From the NCBI GenBank assembly GCA_021160785.1, contig JAGHBX010000566.1, forward strand, positions 1-5,337: a stretch of 5,337 bases of DNA. Reading direction: 5' to 3'. Each line of letters starts with the position of its first letter. Positions within the stretch are counted from its first letter, which is position 1. The stretch comes from Planctomycetota bacterium. Its GTDB lineage: Bacteria > Planctomycetota > Phycisphaerae > Sedimentisphaerales > Anaerohalosphaeraceae. Below, in pieces: positions 1 through 5,012 of this stretch. The notes under the pieces were generated by a model. That model did no database searches. It worked only from the letters and a program-made list of their open reading frames with translations, and was not told where the DNA came from. A program made the position numbers and the translations under genes.

Positions 1-53
1 GGCTCTATATAGGTGGATACGCCTTTGGCGTGCGATTCTTTCCGGGTGGGCAT
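1..53 (-). CDS. 5' end of an unidentified gene running off the left edge
   Basis: An ATG at 53-51 opens a frame that stays open to the window edge, giving MPTRKESHAKGVSTYIE and then an incomplete codon. Translation signals are good: GGGGGAG (complement of 63-69) lies 9 nt before the ATG, and a strong sigma70-type promoter lies further upstream (186-158). I do not recognise the protein from 17 residues. The hairpin-bearing leader and its second copy at 821-904 suggest a repeated or mobile gene such as a REP-associated Y1 transposase, but that is inference from context only. The gene is cut by the window, not visibly broken. Confidence 0.45.
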   Translation of the reverse strand, partial: MPTRKESHAKGVSTYIE

Positions 54-89
54 GGTTTGTAACTCCCCCTGTTTTCGGTGTAAGGGCAT

Positions 90-108
90 CCCCCACTAAA
101 AGTGGGGG
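90..108 (-). repeat. Perfect 8-bp hairpin in the left leader
   Basis: CCCCCACT (90-97), AAA, AGTGGGGG (101-108) form a perfect 8-bp stem with a 3-nt loop. It lies 20 nt upstream of the ribosome binding site of the minus-strand gene. In the minus direction no T-run follows, so it does not look like an intrinsic terminator of that transcript. In the plus direction only TT follows before AACTACT, so a terminator for plus-strand transcription is also weak. Confidence 0.7.
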
Positions 109-121
109 TTAACTACTGGAG

Positions 122-138
122 GCCCGCCTGTGGCGAGC
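122..138 (-). repeat. REP-like GC-rich hairpin in the left leader
   Basis: On the minus strand this reads GCTCGCC-ACA-GGCGGGC, a 7-bp stem with a 3-nt loop. One pair is G-U in the minus-strand RNA but would be C-A in a plus-strand RNA, so the stem forms better as minus-strand transcript. That fits a location inside the minus-strand leader. It resembles REP/BIME-type palindromes in size and composition. Confidence 0.55.
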
Positions 139-157
139 ATTCTATCTTATGCGACGC

Positions 158-186
158 ATTATACCACATTTTGGCCGAAAAATCAA
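158..186 (-). promoter_or_regulatory. Sigma70-type extended -10 promoter (left module copy)
   Basis: On the minus strand the -35 is TTGATT (186-181), then a 17-nt spacer, then TATAAT (163-158). A TGG directly before the -10 gives an extended -10 element. Spacing is ideal. The same architecture, including the TGG and the GCGT following the -10, occurs on the plus strand at 821-853, which supports this being a real conserved promoter. It would drive the gene starting at 53. Confidence 0.75.
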
Positions 187-204
187 GGTTTTAGGGCCGG
201 GATG

Positions 205-220
205 CAGGGCAACCGCATCT
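205..220. repeat. Left arm of a 16-bp perfect inverted repeat
   Basis: CAGGGCAACCGCATCT here is the exact reverse complement of 417-432. Beyond the inner 16 bp the two copies stay loosely similar outward: CAT-CCCGGCC on the left copy (read on the minus strand) against GATAACCCGGCC on the right. The arm sits just upstream of the -35 box of the minus-strand promoter. Confidence 0.75.
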
Positions 221-267
221 TATCAGTATCAAAAATGTGGTTTTTATATTAAATTGCGAAAGAAATC

Positions 268-290
268 GTCCCTAAAGTCTGTTTTGGGAC
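268..290. repeat. Imperfect 9-bp stem-loop in AT-rich spacer
   Basis: GTCCCTAAA (268-276) and TTTTGGGAC (282-290) pair with one mismatch (273 with 285) around a 5-nt loop. No T-run follows in either direction. The role is unknown; it could be an operator-like dyad or a chance structure in AT-rich DNA. Confidence 0.4.
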
Positions 291-391
291 AATTTGCTCT
301 GTTCGTTGGATATTAAAATTTTATCCATAAAAAAACAAAGAAAAATGTTTCATACAAAAATACGTCATAACACACTGAAATCAATTAAGTT

Positions 392-404
392 ATGCCGAAG
401 GCAT
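392..404. repeat. Short GAA-loop hairpin ATGCC-GAA-GGCAT
   Basis: A perfect 5-bp stem with a 3-nt GAA loop. A related small palindrome (GCCGC-CTTC-GCGGC, 5013-5026) lies in the sulfatase-oxidoreductase gap. It is followed by TCAAAAAAAATT on the plus strand, which is not a T-run, so it is not called a terminator. Confidence 0.4.
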
Positions 405-416
405 TCAAAAAAAATT

Positions 417-432
417 AGATGCGGTTGCCCTG
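417..432. repeat. Right arm of a 16-bp perfect inverted repeat
   Basis: AGATGCGGTTGCCCTG pairs perfectly with 205-220. The arms are 196 nt apart and enclose AT-rich DNA. On this side the arm is followed, about 75 nt later, by the truncated vsr remnant. The pair could be the ends of a small mobile element (MITE-like) or two divergent copies of a dispersed repeat. Confidence 0.75.
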
Positions 433-503
433 GATAACCCGGCCAGTGCTCAATTATAAATTTCAAGTCCTGGTAAAGTTACAAATAACAGGTACAATCC
501 CGA

Positions 504-731
504 ATGGCAAGCTGTTTCTGGCACATGCACAACTGTCGATTCGGCCGGGTCAAACCTGCCACCAATGCCGAATTCTGGCACGCCAAGCGCACCGCCACTC
601 GCCTCCGCGACCGCAAAAACATCAAGAAACTCAAAAAACTCGGCTGGGATGTCTTAATAATCTGGGAATGCCAAACCCGCAACCCCGACGCCCTAAAACA
701 CCGCCTAAAAAACTTCCTAACCCAAAAATAG
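504..731 (+). pseudogene. vsr: 5'-truncated Vsr very-short-patch repair endonuclease
   Basis: The frame 504-731 encodes 75 residues matching the C-terminal half of Vsr, the endonuclease that nicks at T:G mismatches arising from 5-methylcytosine deamination. Visible family features are CFWHMHNC (residues 4-11), then PATNAEFW, the RDRKN/L-LGW-VL segment, and WEC near residue 54. In E. coli Vsr these correspond to the structural zinc ligands Cys66, His71, Cys73 and Cys117, and to His69. The N-terminal part is absent, including the equivalents of Glu25 and the catalytic Asp51. The position of His64 is Ala. A stop lies in frame at 486-488 and the missing half is not found in the other plus frames upstream. 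Full-length Vsr is about 135-155 aa, so this is a remnant. No neighbouring cytosine methyltransferase is seen. Confidence 0.85.
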
Positions 732-732
732 T

Positions 733-760
733 CATTCCTCATTATTCATTAGTCATTCCC
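733..760. repeat. Heptad array 1, consensus CATTNNT (4 units)
   Basis: Four consecutive 7-nt units start at 733, 740, 747 and 754. Each begins with CATT; the last ends in the poly-C run. It begins two bases after the vsr stop codon. It is one of four 7-nt-period arrays in this intergenic region. Confidence 0.7.
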
Positions 761-767
761 CCCCCCC
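758..767. repeat. Poly-C homopolymer (10 nt)
   Basis: Ten consecutive C bases, followed by the pyrimidine-rich TCCTCCCTTT. Such a tract is prone to slippage. It lies outside any gene, so a coding phase-variation role is unlikely here; an assembly-length error is also possible. Confidence 0.9.
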
Positions 768-777
768 TCCTCCCTTT

Positions 778-805
778 CTACTCACTACTCACGATTAACT
801 ACTCA
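778..805. repeat. Heptad array 2, consensus CTACTCA (4 units)
   Basis: CTACTCA occurs at 778-784, 785-791 and 799-805. A diverged unit (CGATTAA, 792-798) keeps the 7-nt register between the second and last copies. Confidence 0.75.
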
Positions 806-820
806 CTCGCCAAAGGCGCG

Positions 821-849
821 TTGACTTTTGACCTGTTTTCTGGTATAAT
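821..849 (+). promoter_or_regulatory. Sigma70-type extended -10 promoter (right module copy)
   Basis: TTGACT (821-826), a 17-nt spacer, then TATAAT (844-849) preceded by TGG, giving an extended -10. This is close to the consensus promoter. An alternative TTGACC at 828-833 is too close to the -10. The -10 and following bases (TATAATGCGT) are identical to those of the minus-strand promoter at 163-154, with the same spacer length, so the two are copies of one module. Confidence 0.8.
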
Positions 850-904
850 GCGTTGCGTAATTACAGACATTGCAACACCGAAAAAGGGGGAGCCACAAGC
901 CATG
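850..904 (+). promoter_or_regulatory. 5' leader and RBS (right module copy)
   Basis: After the -10 this leader reads GCGTTGCGTAA, a short variable stretch, then ACACCGAAAAAGGGGGAG (RBS GGGGGAG at 886-892), ACAA and CCATGCCCAC with the ATG at 902-904. The RBS-ATG gap is 9 nt, identical to the left copy. It lacks the two hairpins present in the left copy. A weak GTTGC/GCAAC dyad occupies the variable part. Confidence 0.6.
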
Positions 905-946
905 CCCACACAACCGCCGCATCACGTTTTGCGCTTGGCAGTTCGA

Positions 947-975
947 ATTTCGAGCTTGTCTAAGATTTCGAGCTT
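947..975. repeat. Direct repeat ATTTCGAGCTT (two copies)
   Basis: The 11-mer occurs at 947-957 and 965-975, 18 nt apart. It is followed directly by two tandem TTAGGAT heptads (974-980 and 981-987), so this too merges into a 7-nt period. Confidence 0.7.
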
Positions 976-990
976 AGGATTTAGGATTTC

Positions 991-1006
991 CCCCGATCCA
1001 TCGGGG
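991..1006. repeat. Palindrome CCCCGAT-CC-ATCGGGG
   Basis: A perfect 7-bp inverted repeat with a 2-nt centre, placed just before the first 18-nt repeat copy. The tight loop makes it more likely a DNA palindrome than a stable RNA hairpin. No T-run follows. Confidence 0.65.
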
Positions 1007-1015
1007 CGTATTATG

Positions 1016-1152
1016 CGAAACGAACCCAATTTCGCCCCACCGCCCACCTATTCACTATTCACTGCTCACTATTCACTATTTTCACGAAACGAACCCAATT
1101 TCCCCCGCGCCGGACCTGTGGAGGACCAAAAAATCGAAACGAACCCAATTCC
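1016..1152. repeat. Three copies of the 18-nt NEPN repeat
   Basis: CGAAACGAACCCAATTTC occurs exactly at 1016-1033 and 1085-1102, and with one change (last TTTC to TTCC) at 1135-1152. Spacings are 69 and 50 nt, so the third copy is in a different reading frame. That argues against selection as protein. When read in one frame the unit gives Arg-Asn-Glu-Pro-Asn-Phe. Intervening DNA is a heptad array and a GC-rich stretch. Confidence 0.85.
1051..1085. repeat. Heptad array 3, consensus TTCACTA (4-5 units)
   Basis: Units start at 1051, 1058, 1065 and 1072, with at most two changes from TTCACTA, plus a degenerate fifth unit at 1079. It fills the space between the first two 18-nt repeats and overlaps the second by one base. 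Confidence 0.75.
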
Positions 1153-1159
1153 AGCCAAC

Positions 1160-1194
1160 AATATACATTCTACAATCTACAATATACAATCCCC
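1160..1194. repeat. Heptad array 4, consensus AATNTAC (4-5 units)
   Basis: Units start at 1160, 1167, 1174 and 1181 (AATATAC, ATTCTAC, AATCTAC, AATATAC), with a partial fifth unit at 1188. It follows the third 18-nt repeat by 7 nt. Confidence 0.75.
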
Positions 1195-1234
1195 TGGCCC
1201 AATCTACCCATAAACTGAGAATGGAGGAGTATGC

Positions 1235-1285
1235 ATGGAAACAATGACCGCTTTTAACAAGCAGAATCCGATGCGGTTTACTTAA
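1235..1285 (+). CDS. 16-codon ORF with strong RBS, convergent with the GH29 gene
   Basis: The ATG at 1235 is preceded by GGAGGAG (1223-1229) with a 5-nt gap, a near-ideal ribosome binding site. It encodes METMTAFNKQNPMRFT and stops at 1283-1285. Its last 8 bases overlap the 3' end of the GH29 gene on the other strand (stop at 1280-1278). It may be a leader peptide or the surviving start of a gene disrupted by the operon boundary. No promoter is obvious immediately upstream, but the promoter at 821-849 could read through. The chance that it is meaningless is substantial. Confidence 0.25.
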   Translation: METMTAFNKQNPMRFT

Positions 1286-3515
1286 AAAACAGACCACCTT
1301 TAGGTACAATCTTCAATACACAGGCATAGTCGCACGGCCTGTCCTTCGGAAAATCGACCTCCAAGCCTTGCTCTGTCTGTCTCCATTTGAGTGTCTGTTC
1401 TGCCCCGAGCATTGAGATCGACCTTATGCCTTGCCTGCTCACCGGATGTTGAGCAGTGATGGATTTGATGGTAAACCTGCCCGAATCGGGCCAGCCGAAG
1501 CACGTTGCGTAGAGGACGCCGTCCTTGACGGTAAACCGCACGCAGTCCGGGCCCATCTTGCTCTTGCCTGCTTTGCCGTCGTCGCTGATTTTCACCATGG
1601 TTCCTTCGCCAAAGGTCCGCCAGGGTTTCGTGCCGTAGACGGCTTCGCTGTTGACGCGCATCCACTTGCCGATTTCCCTGAGCACCCGCACTTCGGCCTC
1701 TCGCAATGTCCCGTCCGGCTTTGGACCGACATTCAGCAGCAGGTTGCCGTTCTTGCTGACAATATCCATCAAAGCGCCGATGAGATATTCGACAGGCCAA
1801 AACTCCGTGTCTTCGACGTAGCACCATCCGTTAACGGAAATCTTGTCGTCGGTCTGCCATTTGGAGGACCATCTTATATGATCCATCCCCGATCTCTCGA
1901 AATCCTCCACCGCCTGATCCGGATCGAGGAACTCCCGCTTATACGTCAGGACAACGCCCGTGCCCCATTGGCGAGCAGCATTGTAATAATGGGCGAGCAC
2001 ATCGTAAAACGCCTGTCGAAAATAGGGCTTGCCGAACTCCCTCTCTCCATCGCCGACCCCGCCGTCGACGAAGATATAGTCAGGCCGGTAGTTGTCGATC
2101 AGCTCCATCATAACGCTTTGCCAGTGCTTTTCATCTTCGGGACGCGGGGGATCGTTGTCGGCCCGCCGCCGTCCGTACAGACCTTCGTACTTCGGGTTCC
2201 AGTTGTCGTACTCGGGGCGAAAAGTGTAGTACTTCCAGTGCCTTCCATAGTGCGTGGCGACGCCGGTTTTGAGGCCCGCCCTGCGTGCCGCTTTGGTGAA
2301 TTCGCCCACGACATCCCGCCTGGGTCCCATCTGTTTGGAGTTGTAGGCGATATGCTCCGAATCCCACATGGCAAAGCCGTCGTGATGAATCGCCGCAGAG
2401 ACCACATACTTTGCCCCCGCCTCTTTGAACAACTCGACCCACTCGTCCGGATTCCATTTCTCGGCCTTGAACAGCGGGATGAAGTCCTTGTAGCCGAACT
2501 TGTCCAGCGAGCCCCATGTCCTGACATGGTGGTCCGGGATGTCCTTGAAAAAAGCACGCTTTTTAATTTTCTCCGGGCTGTACATCCAGTGCGGATACCA
2601 CTCCGTCTTGTATGCAGCCACGGAAAAAGGCGCCCAGTGAAAATAAATGCCGAGCTTGGCGTCCTCATACCAATCGGGCGCCTCGTAGTGCTTCAAAGAC
2701 TCGCCGGTCGCTTCAAACTTTTGAGATTTGGCTTGATTGGTTCCTTCATCCAGACGGCGTATCCTGATATTGCGAAAGGATACGCGGGCCCCGTGGTCCT
2801 GCAGCAGGATGGGGCCGGTTTTGGCCTTGAAGAACTCCGGGGGCAATTCAAATTTTGTACCTGCCACCTCCTTATTTCTCTTCCTGACGATTTTCGACCA
2901 TTCGCTGTCGGGGGCATGATCGATAGCGGCATGGATCGTCATATTGCCGTTTAGCCAGCAGATGAGTCGATCCGCACCGCCGTCGGGCGCCGGCATAAGC
3001 ACAATCCGCACCGTATTCCATTCGCCGGGCTTTTTGGTGATGCCCGCCGGCGCGCCGATCAAGCCATACAAGGCGCCTGCCGAGCGCACGGGCTTGCCTT
3101 TGACGGTATACGAATCGTAAAGCTGAAACTCCGGCGCGACCATCCAGGGCAACCGCTTCGTCGTTTTCTCATCCACCCGGAACATGATCCCGCTGTTGCC
3201 GCGTTCGGCAATAGTCCACTCCAGCCGCAGATCGAAATACGCGAATTCTTCCTTTGTCACCAAGTCCTTGCCGCCCTTTTCCGTCAGGACCATCGCCCCG
3301 TCGATCACCCGCCACTGGGGCTTGATGGTGTCGGACCTGTAGTTTCGCCACTGATCCATCGTCTTGCCGTCAAAGAGCAGTTTGAATCCCCGCTCCTTCT
3401 CGTCCTGGCTCAACTGATTAACCTGGCCGGTCGAACCGTAAACGGCCCAACTCAGCAGGCAAATCAGAATGCATGAATACAACGTACACGTCACTTTGGT
3501 TTTGTCTACAGGCAT
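1278..3515 (-). CDS. Exported DUF1080 (3-keto-glycoside hydrolase-like) - GH29 alpha-L-fucosidase fusion
   Basis: I start at ATG 3515-3513 (745 aa) because AAGGAG lies 6 nt upstream. A GTG at 3548 that overlaps the preceding stop has no such site. A Sec signal peptide covers residues 1-27 (Lys5/Lys7, hydrophobic 12-26, possible cut after Val-Tyr-Gly27). Residues about 43-255 are a DUF1080 (PF06439) jelly-roll domain: LFDGKTMDQW (47-56), GNSGIMFRV (106-114), WLNG (187-190), and a closing FRNIRIRRL. Residues about 280-630 are a GH29 fucosidase barrel: LGIYFHW (288-294), HHDGF (377-381), VDGG with likely nucleophile Asp484, GNLLLNVGPKPDG (590-602). A beta-rich C-terminus follows. GH29 enzymes are retaining exo-alpha-L-fucosidases; DUF1080 members include 3-keto-glycoside-cleaving enzymes. 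Expected location is the periplasm. Activity of both halves is inferred from family. Confidence 0.88.
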   Translation of the reverse strand: MPVDKTKVTCTLYSCILICLLSWAVYGSTGQVNQLSQDEKERGFKLLFDGKTMDQWRNYRSDTIKPQWRVIDGAMVLTEKGGKDLVTKEEFAYFDLRLEWTIAERGNSGIMFRVDEKTTKRLPWMVAPEFQLYDSYTVKGKPVRSAGALYGLIGAPAGITKKPGEWNTVRIVLMPAPDGGADRLICWLNGNMTIHAAIDHAPDSEWSKIVRKRNKEVAGTKFELPPEFFKAKTGPILLQDHGARVSFRNIRIRRLDEGTNQAKSQKFEATGESLKHYEAPDWYEDAKLGIYFHWAPFSVAAYKTEWYPHWMYSPEKIKKRAFFKDIPDHHVRTWGSLDKFGYKDFIPLFKAEKWNPDEWVELFKEAGAKYVVSAAIHHDGFAMWDSEHIAYNSKQMGPRRDVVGEFTKAARRAGLKTGVATHYGRHWKYYTFRPEYDNWNPKYEGLYGRRRADNDPPRPEDEKHWQSVMMELIDNYRPDYIFVDGGVGDGEREFGKPYFRQAFYDVLAHYYNAARQWGTGVVLTYKREFLDPDQAVEDFERSGMDHIRWSSKWQTDDKISVNGWCYVEDTEFWPVEYLIGALMDIVSKNGNLLLNVGPKPDGTLREAEVRVLREIGKWMRVNSEAVYGTKPWRTFGEGTMVKISDDGKAGKSKMGPDCVRFTVKDGVLYATCFGWPDSGRFTIKSITAQHPVSRQGIRSISMLGAEQTLKWRQTEQGLEVDFPKDRPCDYACVLKIVPKGGLFFK

Positions 3516-3544
3516 TCGCAACTCCTTGCATTCTCCAGAACGCG

Positions 3545-4975
3545 TCACAATGTCCAGCCGTTATGATATTCGGGCTTGACAAGTTCGTTAGCCGTCGTTT
3601 TATTTTTCTCAAACTCCATCTTCTCGTCATCCCACAGCAGCTTGGCGCCGCTGTTGCGCATCGCGATAACGCCGAGCAGAACCATCTCGGTCAGCGCACC
3701 GCCGTAATCGAAGTTGCTGCCGGCCGGGTCGCCGCCTTTGCAGGCATTGATCCAGTCCTGATGGTGGCCGTCCACTCGTTTGATAGTCTTTTTCGCAGCC
3801 CCGCTCTTGATATACGCCTGCATTTTCTCTTCGGGAACTATTCTGGCGCCGTTGGCGCCGTGCGAACCGTGCTTGATGGCGCCCTTGTCGCCAATAATAA
3901 GTGCGCCGTTACCGCCAAAGCCCTTGGGCATATCTTTGTGGGGCGGCGGGAAAATACCGCCATCCCACCAGGTCAATTTGACCGGAGGCATATCGCCCCG
4001 AGCACCGAATTCCCAGGTTACTCGCGATGCGGCGGGGTAGGTTTCCTTCTTCATCGCCGCGATATCTTCGCCGATTTCCGATTTCCATCTCTTGGACCCG
4101 TCAAGAACCTTGCCCCAGAAATCCATGCCGGGGTTATACGAAGTATCGGCTATAACGCTTGCCGGGCCGCCAAGTTTCAATGCCCAGAACGCAGGATCAA
4201 GAATATGGCATCCCATATCGCCCAGAGCACCCGTACCAAAGTCAAGCCACCCGCGCCAGAAGACCGGGGCATAGATCGGATGATACGGGCGTTCCTTTAC
4301 CGGACCAAGCCACAGCTTCCAGTCCAACGTATCGGGCACGGGCGGAGTTTCCGTCGGCCGCGGCAGACTCGATGGAAAAGCATAACCGCCCTGGGGTCGA
4401 TTGCTCCATGCGTGAACCTCGCGGACATCGCCGATCGCGCCATCCTGTACCCACTCGCAGACCAGCCGGATATGTTCATCCGAATGACCCTGGTTGCCCA
4501 TTTGTGTCTGCACCTTGTACTTGCGGGCCGCGGACATCATCTCACGAACCTCATAAACCGAATGAGCCAGTGGCTTTTCGCAATAGACATGCTTGCCGCG
4601 CTCCATCGCCGCCATCGCAGCGATATAGTGAGTATGGTCCGGAGTCGAAACGATGACCGCGTCGATATCCTTTTCCATCTTATCGAACATAACGCGAAAA
4701 TCGCGAAATTTCTTCGCCGACGGGTATCTGTTGAAGTTGTTCTTCGCCCGCTCGAGATCGACATCGCACAAAGCGACGATATTTTGACCTTCCACACCCC
4801 TGAGGTTCGCCCATCCGCGTCCCGCCGCACCGATACAAGCGATATTCAACTTGTTGCTCGGAGCATCTTCGCCCATGACCTTGCCGGGAACAATGCTAAA
4901 GGCAAAGGCCGCCACCGCCACAGCCCCCATAAAAGTACGACGAGAAATTGTCCTGACATCTTTTTCTCTCACCAT
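3545..4975 (-). CDS. Tat-exported Gfo/Idh/MocA-family oxidoreductase
   Basis: The preferred start is ATG 4975-4973 (476 aa) because GGGAG lies 5 nt upstream; an ATG at 4987 has no ribosome binding site. A twin-arginine signal, SRRTFM (11-16), precedes a hydrophobic segment (17-30) and a possible cut after Val-Met-Gly35. The Rossmann dinucleotide loop is IGAAGRG (48-54). Cys-Glu-Lys-Pro (132-135) carries the conserved Lys134. GALGDMGCHILD (about 249-260) carries the conserved His257. The C-terminal NFDYGGALTE...NGWTL segment is typical of exported planctomycete and Bacteroidetes members. These enzymes oxidise or reduce sugars and sugar derivatives with NAD(P). Tat export suits an enzyme that folds around its cofactor first, as in Zymomonas glucose-fructose oxidoreductase. 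Next to a DUF1080 protein, a glycoside 3-dehydrogenase role is plausible. The substrate is not determinable from sequence. Confidence 0.9.
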   Translation of the reverse strand: MVREKDVRTISRRTFMGAVAVAAFAFSIVPGKVMGEDAPSNKLNIACIGAAGRGWANLRGVEGQNIVALCDVDLERAKNNFNRYPSAKKFRDFRVMFDKMEKDIDAVIVSTPDHTHYIAAMAAMERGKHVYCEKPLAHSVYEVREMMSAARKYKVQTQMGNQGHSDEHIRLVCEWVQDGAIGDVREVHAWSNRPQGGYAFPSSLPRPTETPPVPDTLDWKLWLGPVKERPYHPIYAPVFWRGWLDFGTGALGDMGCHILDPAFWALKLGGPASVIADTSYNPGMDFWGKVLDGSKRWKSEIGEDIAAMKKETYPAASRVTWEFGARGDMPPVKLTWWDGGIFPPPHKDMPKGFGGNGALIIGDKGAIKHGSHGANGARIVPEEKMQAYIKSGAAKKTIKRVDGHHQDWINACKGGDPAGSNFDYGGALTEMVLLGVIAMRNSGAKLLWDDEKMEFEKNKTTANELVKPEYHNGWTL

Positions 4976-5012
4976 ATCATCTCCCATTGAAATTCATATT
5001 GCTATTTTCGAT

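Larger units (their letters stand above)
54..157 (-). promoter_or_regulatory. Structured 5' leader (left copy) with two hairpins and RBS
   Basis: This is the transcribed leader between the -10 box and the ATG at 53, about 104 nt long. It begins with GCGTCGCATAA and ends with ACACCGAAAACAGGGGGAG, ACAA and the start context CCATGCCCAC. Both ends match the plus-strand copy at 850-904. The middle differs: this copy carries about 45 extra nt containing two hairpins (138-122 and 108-90). The ribosome binding site is GGGGGAG at 69-63. The CCCCC arm of the second hairpin could in principle pair with its five Gs, but this is only a pairing possibility. Confidence 0.55.
187..416. other. AT-rich intergenic stretch, no gene seen
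   Basis: No plausible coding region is visible on either strand. The sequence is much more AT-rich than the rest of the window, with runs such as AAAAAAAA (407-414) and TTAAAATTTTA near 313. It holds an imperfect 9-bp stem (268-276 with 282-290, one mismatch) and a short ATGCC-GAA-GGCAT hairpin (392-404). Most of it (221-416) lies between the arms of a 16-bp inverted repeat. Neither hairpin is followed by a T-run in either direction, so I do not call terminators. Confidence 0.6.
902..1213 (+). other. Open frame of repeat-derived sequence behind the right promoter
   Basis: An ATG with a correct RBS opens a 103-codon frame, but from about codon 4 on it runs through repeats. These are the ATTTCGAGCTT duplication, TTAGGAT units, a palindrome, two copies of the 18-nt repeat (read as RNEPNF), a heptad array (read as YSLF) and a second heptad array. 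Only Met-Pro-Thr is shared with the protein at 53. The composition is that of intergenic repeats, so I read it as a leader whose original gene was lost and replaced. Similar NEPN-containing predicted peptides occur in Planctomycetota annotations and are probably spurious. Transcription, however, is plausible given the promoter. Confidence 0.4.

Noticed and set aside
90..110. Rho-independent terminator at the 8-bp hairpin
   Set aside because: The stem is strong but is not followed by a T-run on the minus strand and by only two Ts on the plus strand. It also sits between a promoter and a start codon.
758..767. Poly-C tract as a phase-variation switch
   Set aside because: It lies outside any intact gene and upstream of the heptad array and promoter at a distance that does not set promoter spacing.
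733..1194. CRISPR array
   Set aside because: The repeats are 7 and 18 nt, with irregular spacing (69 and 50 nt) and low-complexity spacers. No cas genes are present.
419..1213. A 264-codon plus-strand ORF as one real protein
   Set aside because: It crosses the vsr remnant in another frame, four heptad arrays, a promoter and the 18-nt repeats, and it has no RBS at 419. Only the internal ATG at 902 has start signals.
1160..1277. Terminator for the operon downstream of the GH29 gene
   Set aside because: On the minus strand downstream of 1278 I see only a 5-bp ACCGC/GCGGT dyad with a loop of about 21 nt and no proper T-run.
1431..2954. A 507-codon plus-strand open frame opposite the DUF1080-GH29 gene
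   Set aside because: It is exactly antisense to a gene with clear family motifs, shows no recognisable domains, and long antisense frames are expected from this gene's codon bias.
3473..4990. A 505-codon plus-strand open frame opposite the Gfo/Idh/MocA gene
   Set aside because: It is antisense to a confidently identified oxidoreductase, with no domain motifs and no convincing start signals.
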